Origin: Sulfobacillus acidophilus DSM 10332
GTDB taxonomy: Bacteria; Bacillota; Sulfobacillia; Sulfobacillales; Sulfobacillaceae
Assembly: GCA_000237975.1 (NCBI GenBank)
Contig: CP003179.1
Location: 2,696,270 to 2,760,269 of the forward strand
Length of the DNA stretch: 64,000 nt
Direction of reading: 5' to 3'
Position 1 is the stretch's first letter; each line of letters starts with the position of its first letter. Of this stretch, positions 61,728-64,000 are shown in pieces. A model generated the notes under the pieces. That model made no database searches. It was not told the DNA's origin and worked only from the letters and a program-made list of their open reading frames with translations. Position numbers and translations under genes: made by a program.

Positions 61728-62909
61728 TTAGGATTGGCCCATCCGTTGGCGAAGAATGTCGTACGCTTTCATCAACTGCGGATCCTGCCCGAGAATATCC
61801 GACGGCACTACGGAACCGGGCTCCGGCACCACGACATTCGGTTTGAGTCCCACATGTTCGATATAGCTACCATTAGGAGTTAAATACTTGGCCACCGTCA
61901 ATTTTAAGCTGGCGCCATTCCCTAGCGGAATAATTTCTTGAACGATACCTTTTCCATACGTGCGAGTCCCGACGAGCCACCCGCCCTGTCGCTCCTGAAT
62001 CGCCGCCGCCAGAATCTCGGCGGCCGATGCCGTATTCCCGTTGACGGCCACCACCACCGGCAAATGGGTTCCAGGCCCCGTGGAATCATAGGTTTTATCT
62101 TGTGCCGGGTTCTTATATTTTAACGTGACGACCGGCCCGCGGGGGACAAACAAATTGGCCACCGCCAGTGCTTGCGTGACCTCACCGCCCGGATTATTGC
62201 GGAGATCGAGCAAAATTCCCCGGGCCCCTTGCGCCATCAGCCAATGAAACTCCGTGACCGCCTCGGCACCGGTTTGATTGCCAAACTCGGTTATGGCGAG
62301 ATAGCCGACATGCCCGGGAAGCATTTGAGCAAACACGGTCGGATAAGCAATGACTTGGCGAATCAACCGAACCGTCTTCGTCCGCCCGGCTTGGGATACG
62401 GTCAGGGTCACGGCCGTTCCCGGCTTCCCATGGATCAGATTAACCGCTGCCAGCGGATTCATCCCGTTTACCGAATGCCCGTCAATCGCATCAATCCGCT
62501 CTCCGGCCGCCAGGCCGGCATGAAACGCCGGCGTATCCGGGAAGACGGCCTGAATCATGAGCGGATGTCCCACCGACAACTGGATCCCGACCCCCACATA
62601 GGTGGGTGCCAATAACCCCTCTAAGGCCTGAGTTTGGGACGGATTGAGGTAGTTGGTAAATTGATCGTGTAGCGTCGCCACCATGCCGTTGGTCGCTCCC
62701 GTCAGCAACTGCTTGGGGGTGTTATGCCAGATGGAATCGTGCCGGATCAATTCATAGGTATCGACGAACTGGCGAAATTGCGGGCTGGCCAAGAGACTTT
62801 CAGGAATCGCATCCGACCGGTGATTCGCATACTCCCAGGTAATGCCCGCCGACCCGGCCATTAAAACCACCGTCATGACGGCCCACCAAAAGACATGCCG
62901 TGGCTTCAT
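61728..62909 (-). CDS. ctpA: C-terminal processing protease CtpA (S41 family)
   Basis: A 393-residue periplasmic/extracellular serine protease with an N-terminal membrane anchor (VFWWAVMTVVLMAGSAG). A PDZ domain (residues ~100-185, with GERIDAIDGHSVNGM) is followed by the S41 catalytic domain: LDLRNNPGGE, the serine in NGNTASAAEILAAA, and the lysine in GTRTYGKGIVQE. It cleaves exported proteins, often wall hydrolases regulated by FtsEX, whose genes lie just upstream. AAAGGGGG precedes ATG 62909, inside an inverted repeat. Confidence 0.93.
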   Translation of the reverse strand: MKPRHVFWWAVMTVVLMAGSAGITWEYANHRSDAIPESLLASPQFRQFVDTYELIRHDSIWHNTPKQLLTGATNGMVATLHDQFTNYLNPSQTQALEGLLAPTYVGVGIQLSVGHPLMIQAVFPDTPAFHAGLAAGERIDAIDGHSVNGMNPLAAVNLIHGKPGTAVTLTVSQAGRTKTVRLIRQVIAYPTVFAQMLPGHVGYLAITEFGNQTGAEAVTEFHWLMAQGARGILLDLRNNPGGEVTQALAVANLFVPRGPVVTLKYKNPAQDKTYDSTGPGTHLPVVVAVNGNTASAAEILAAAIQERQGGWLVGTRTYGKGIVQEIIPLGNGASLKLTVAKYLTPNGSYIEHVGLKPNVVVPEPGSVVPSDILGQDPQLMKAYDILRQRMGQS

Positions 62910-62945
62910 AGGAGGCCCCCTTTAATCATTCCTCCTATTATAGCA
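62908..62945 (-). promoter_or_regulatory. Extended -10 box and start-codon hairpin of ctpA
   Basis: On the minus strand TGCTATAAT (62945-62937) is an extended -10 box in the ftsX-ctpA gap. Right after it ATAGGAGG (62938-62931) pairs exactly with CCTCCTAT (62915-62908), which overlaps the ctpA start codon, with the AAAGGGGG ribosome binding site in the loop. The hairpin could limit translation. Confidence 0.4.
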
Positions 62946-62956
62946 TGCCGCCATCT

Positions 62957-63844
62957 TTAGATTTTGAGGAAACGCCGCAGGGCAATCAGGCTGGCCAACC
63001 CGCCCACCACAATTCCGCCTAATCCGGTAAAGAGCGAGGTGCGCACCATGACGGCATGCCAGGACGCCATCGGCCAAAACGGCAACGAGATAGCCGCCGC
63101 ATTAATCACCCAACGGTATCCGGCACCAACCAAGCCGTCGGCTACAATGGCCCCGACCAACCCCAAAGTCAATCCCTCGACAATGAACGGCCAACGGATA
63201 AACCAATCGGTCGCTCCCACCAGTTTCATGACCTGCACCTCCCGACGTCGGGCAAACACCGCTAAACGAATGGTGTTCACGATAATGAGGAGGGTCGCAA
63301 TGGTCAACAGGCCTTCCAGCACCCAGCCGGCACCGCGCAATACGGCGGTCAACCGGGTAAGACGGGATACCACCGTGCCCTGATAAACGACGTTGTGGAC
63401 TAACGGATTACGGGCAAAGCGGGCGGCGATCCGCGGGATCTCGGTGGCCTGCACGGCATAGACATCCATGCCGTCAAAAAGCGGATTCGATTTGGTAATC
63501 ACCTGCAACAAGTCCGCTTGATTGGGAAATTCGGCTTTAAGCTGGTTAGCCGCTTGGGCTTTGGTAAAATAATGAATTTGGCGTATGCCCGGCCAATGGC
63601 GGGCGTCTCGCACCAGCGTCAGCTCCTGAGCTTGGCGGAGGTCCGGCTTAAAAAACACGCGCACCTCGACCTGGTTTTGGAGTAACCCCGTCACATGATT
63701 AATATTGACGGTTACCACCACAAAAAACGCCAACACAAACAGCGCGATGGTGACGGTCGATACCGAGGCTAGCGCCATCCATAAATTACGCCACAAGCTT
63801 TGCCCCGCTTCACGCAAAATATAGACCAGGCTACTAAGCTTCAT
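62957..63844 (-). CDS. ftsX: Cell division ABC transporter permease FtsX
   Basis: A 295-residue membrane protein with four helices: one near residues 21-45, a large extracellular loop, and three in the C-terminal half. It works with FtsE to control peptidoglycan hydrolases at the division site. ATG 63844 overlaps the ftsE stop by 11 bases; the AAGGGG upstream is spaced rather far. A frame extending to 63898 lies within ftsE. Confidence 0.93.
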   Translation of the reverse strand: MKLSSLVYILREAGQSLWRNLWMALASVSTVTIALFVLAFFVVVTVNINHVTGLLQNQVEVRVFFKPDLRQAQELTLVRDARHWPGIRQIHYFTKAQAANQLKAEFPNQADLLQVITKSNPLFDGMDVYAVQATEIPRIAARFARNPLVHNVVYQGTVVSRLTRLTAVLRGAGWVLEGLLTIATLLIIVNTIRLAVFARRREVQVMKLVGATDWFIRWPFIVEGLTLGLVGAIVADGLVGAGYRWVINAAAISLPFWPMASWHAVMVRTSLFTGLGGIVVGGLASLIALRRFLKI

Positions 63845-64000
63845 ACCCGTAGACGCCCCTTGCCTCGTCGCGCACAATGCGTCCTTTTTCGATGGCAATC
63901 ACCCGTTTATGCAATTGATTGACCACATCCCGCGCATGCGTGGCCATCACCACCGTAGCGCCCCGCCGATTAATCTCGGTAAAGAGTTTCATAATGTCCC
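63834..64000 (-). CDS. ftsE: Cell division ATP-binding protein FtsE, partial
   Basis: Only the last ~55 residues are inside the window. They show the end of an ABC ATPase with the H-loop VVMATHARDVVNQL and a typical C-terminal tail (RVIAIEKGRIV). The frame ends at TAG 63836-63834, overlapping ftsX by 11 bases. The gene continues past the right edge. Confidence 0.9.
   Translation of the reverse strand, partial: DIMKLFTEINRRGATVVMATHARDVVNQLHKRVIAIEKGRIVRDEARGVYGYEA

Noticed and set aside
1-64000. CRISPR arrays, tRNA or rRNA genes
   Set aside because: No regularly spaced short repeats and no tRNA-like cloverleaf or rRNA stretch were noticed on either strand; a dedicated scan was not possible.

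Overview
The window is a gene-dense piece of a bacterial chromosome of moderately high GC content. It looks like a thermo-acidophilic Gram-positive of the Sulfobacillus type. The taxon is inferred from gene content and order: cdaA-cdaR-glmM-glmS with a glmS ribozyme, rapZ-yvcK-whiA, ftsEX-ctpA-uvrBAC, a rex gene, and strong AGGAGG ribosome binding sites. No marker gene was compared, so the genus is a guess.

Layout. 1-5 kb: a Lgt-like membrane protein (cut by the window edge) with a TlpA/ResA thioredoxin, a secreted amidase-domain protein, an AlkA-type glycosylase, a small membrane protein that resembles Pycsar-type effectors, and a cytochrome P450. 5-11 kb: an exported BNR-repeat protein and a convergent exported PQQ-propeller protein. 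Between them sits an AT-rich Abi_2 (HEPN) phage-defence-type gene, flanked by two ~250 bp direct copies of the junction between the two host genes. A membrane-anchored LuxR-type regulator follows. 11-20 kb: an amine/amino-acid nitrogen cluster made of a split glutamate-synthase large subunit (GATase, GXGXG, FMN proteins), an Lrp regulator, a sarcosine-oxidase-like flavoprotein, an IclR regulator, a type III glutamine synthetase and an APC permease. The set resembles the N-methylglutamate pathway. 20-24 kb: a 2-oxoacid dehydrogenase E1a/E1b/E2 operon with its own IclR regulator; the E2 gene carries a frameshift in a 7-base homopolymer. 24-27 kb: a ~0.9 kb stretch without a recognisable gene, then an XRE-ImmA/IrrE protease plus DUF4411 (PIN-like) pair, the second gene also frameshifted.

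27-36 kb is housekeeping: glmS with its ribozyme, glmM, cdaR and cdaA on the minus strand, then a UbiB-family kinase, an EamA transporter, rex and a polyprenyl diphosphate synthase. 36.6-50.4 kb is a complete 14-gene complex I operon, nuoA to nuoN. Its leader holds a near-perfect Rex operator, which links it to the rex gene in the same window. 50.5-53.5 kb is rapZ-yvcK-whiA. 53.6-64 kb holds a small membrane protein, a HAD phosphatase, a four-TM holin-family protein, uvrC, uvrA, uvrB, ctpA, ftsX and the end of ftsE.

Most start sites were moved from the longest open frame to the codon with a well-spaced ribosome binding site. No tRNA, rRNA, CRISPR array or intact insertion sequence was seen.
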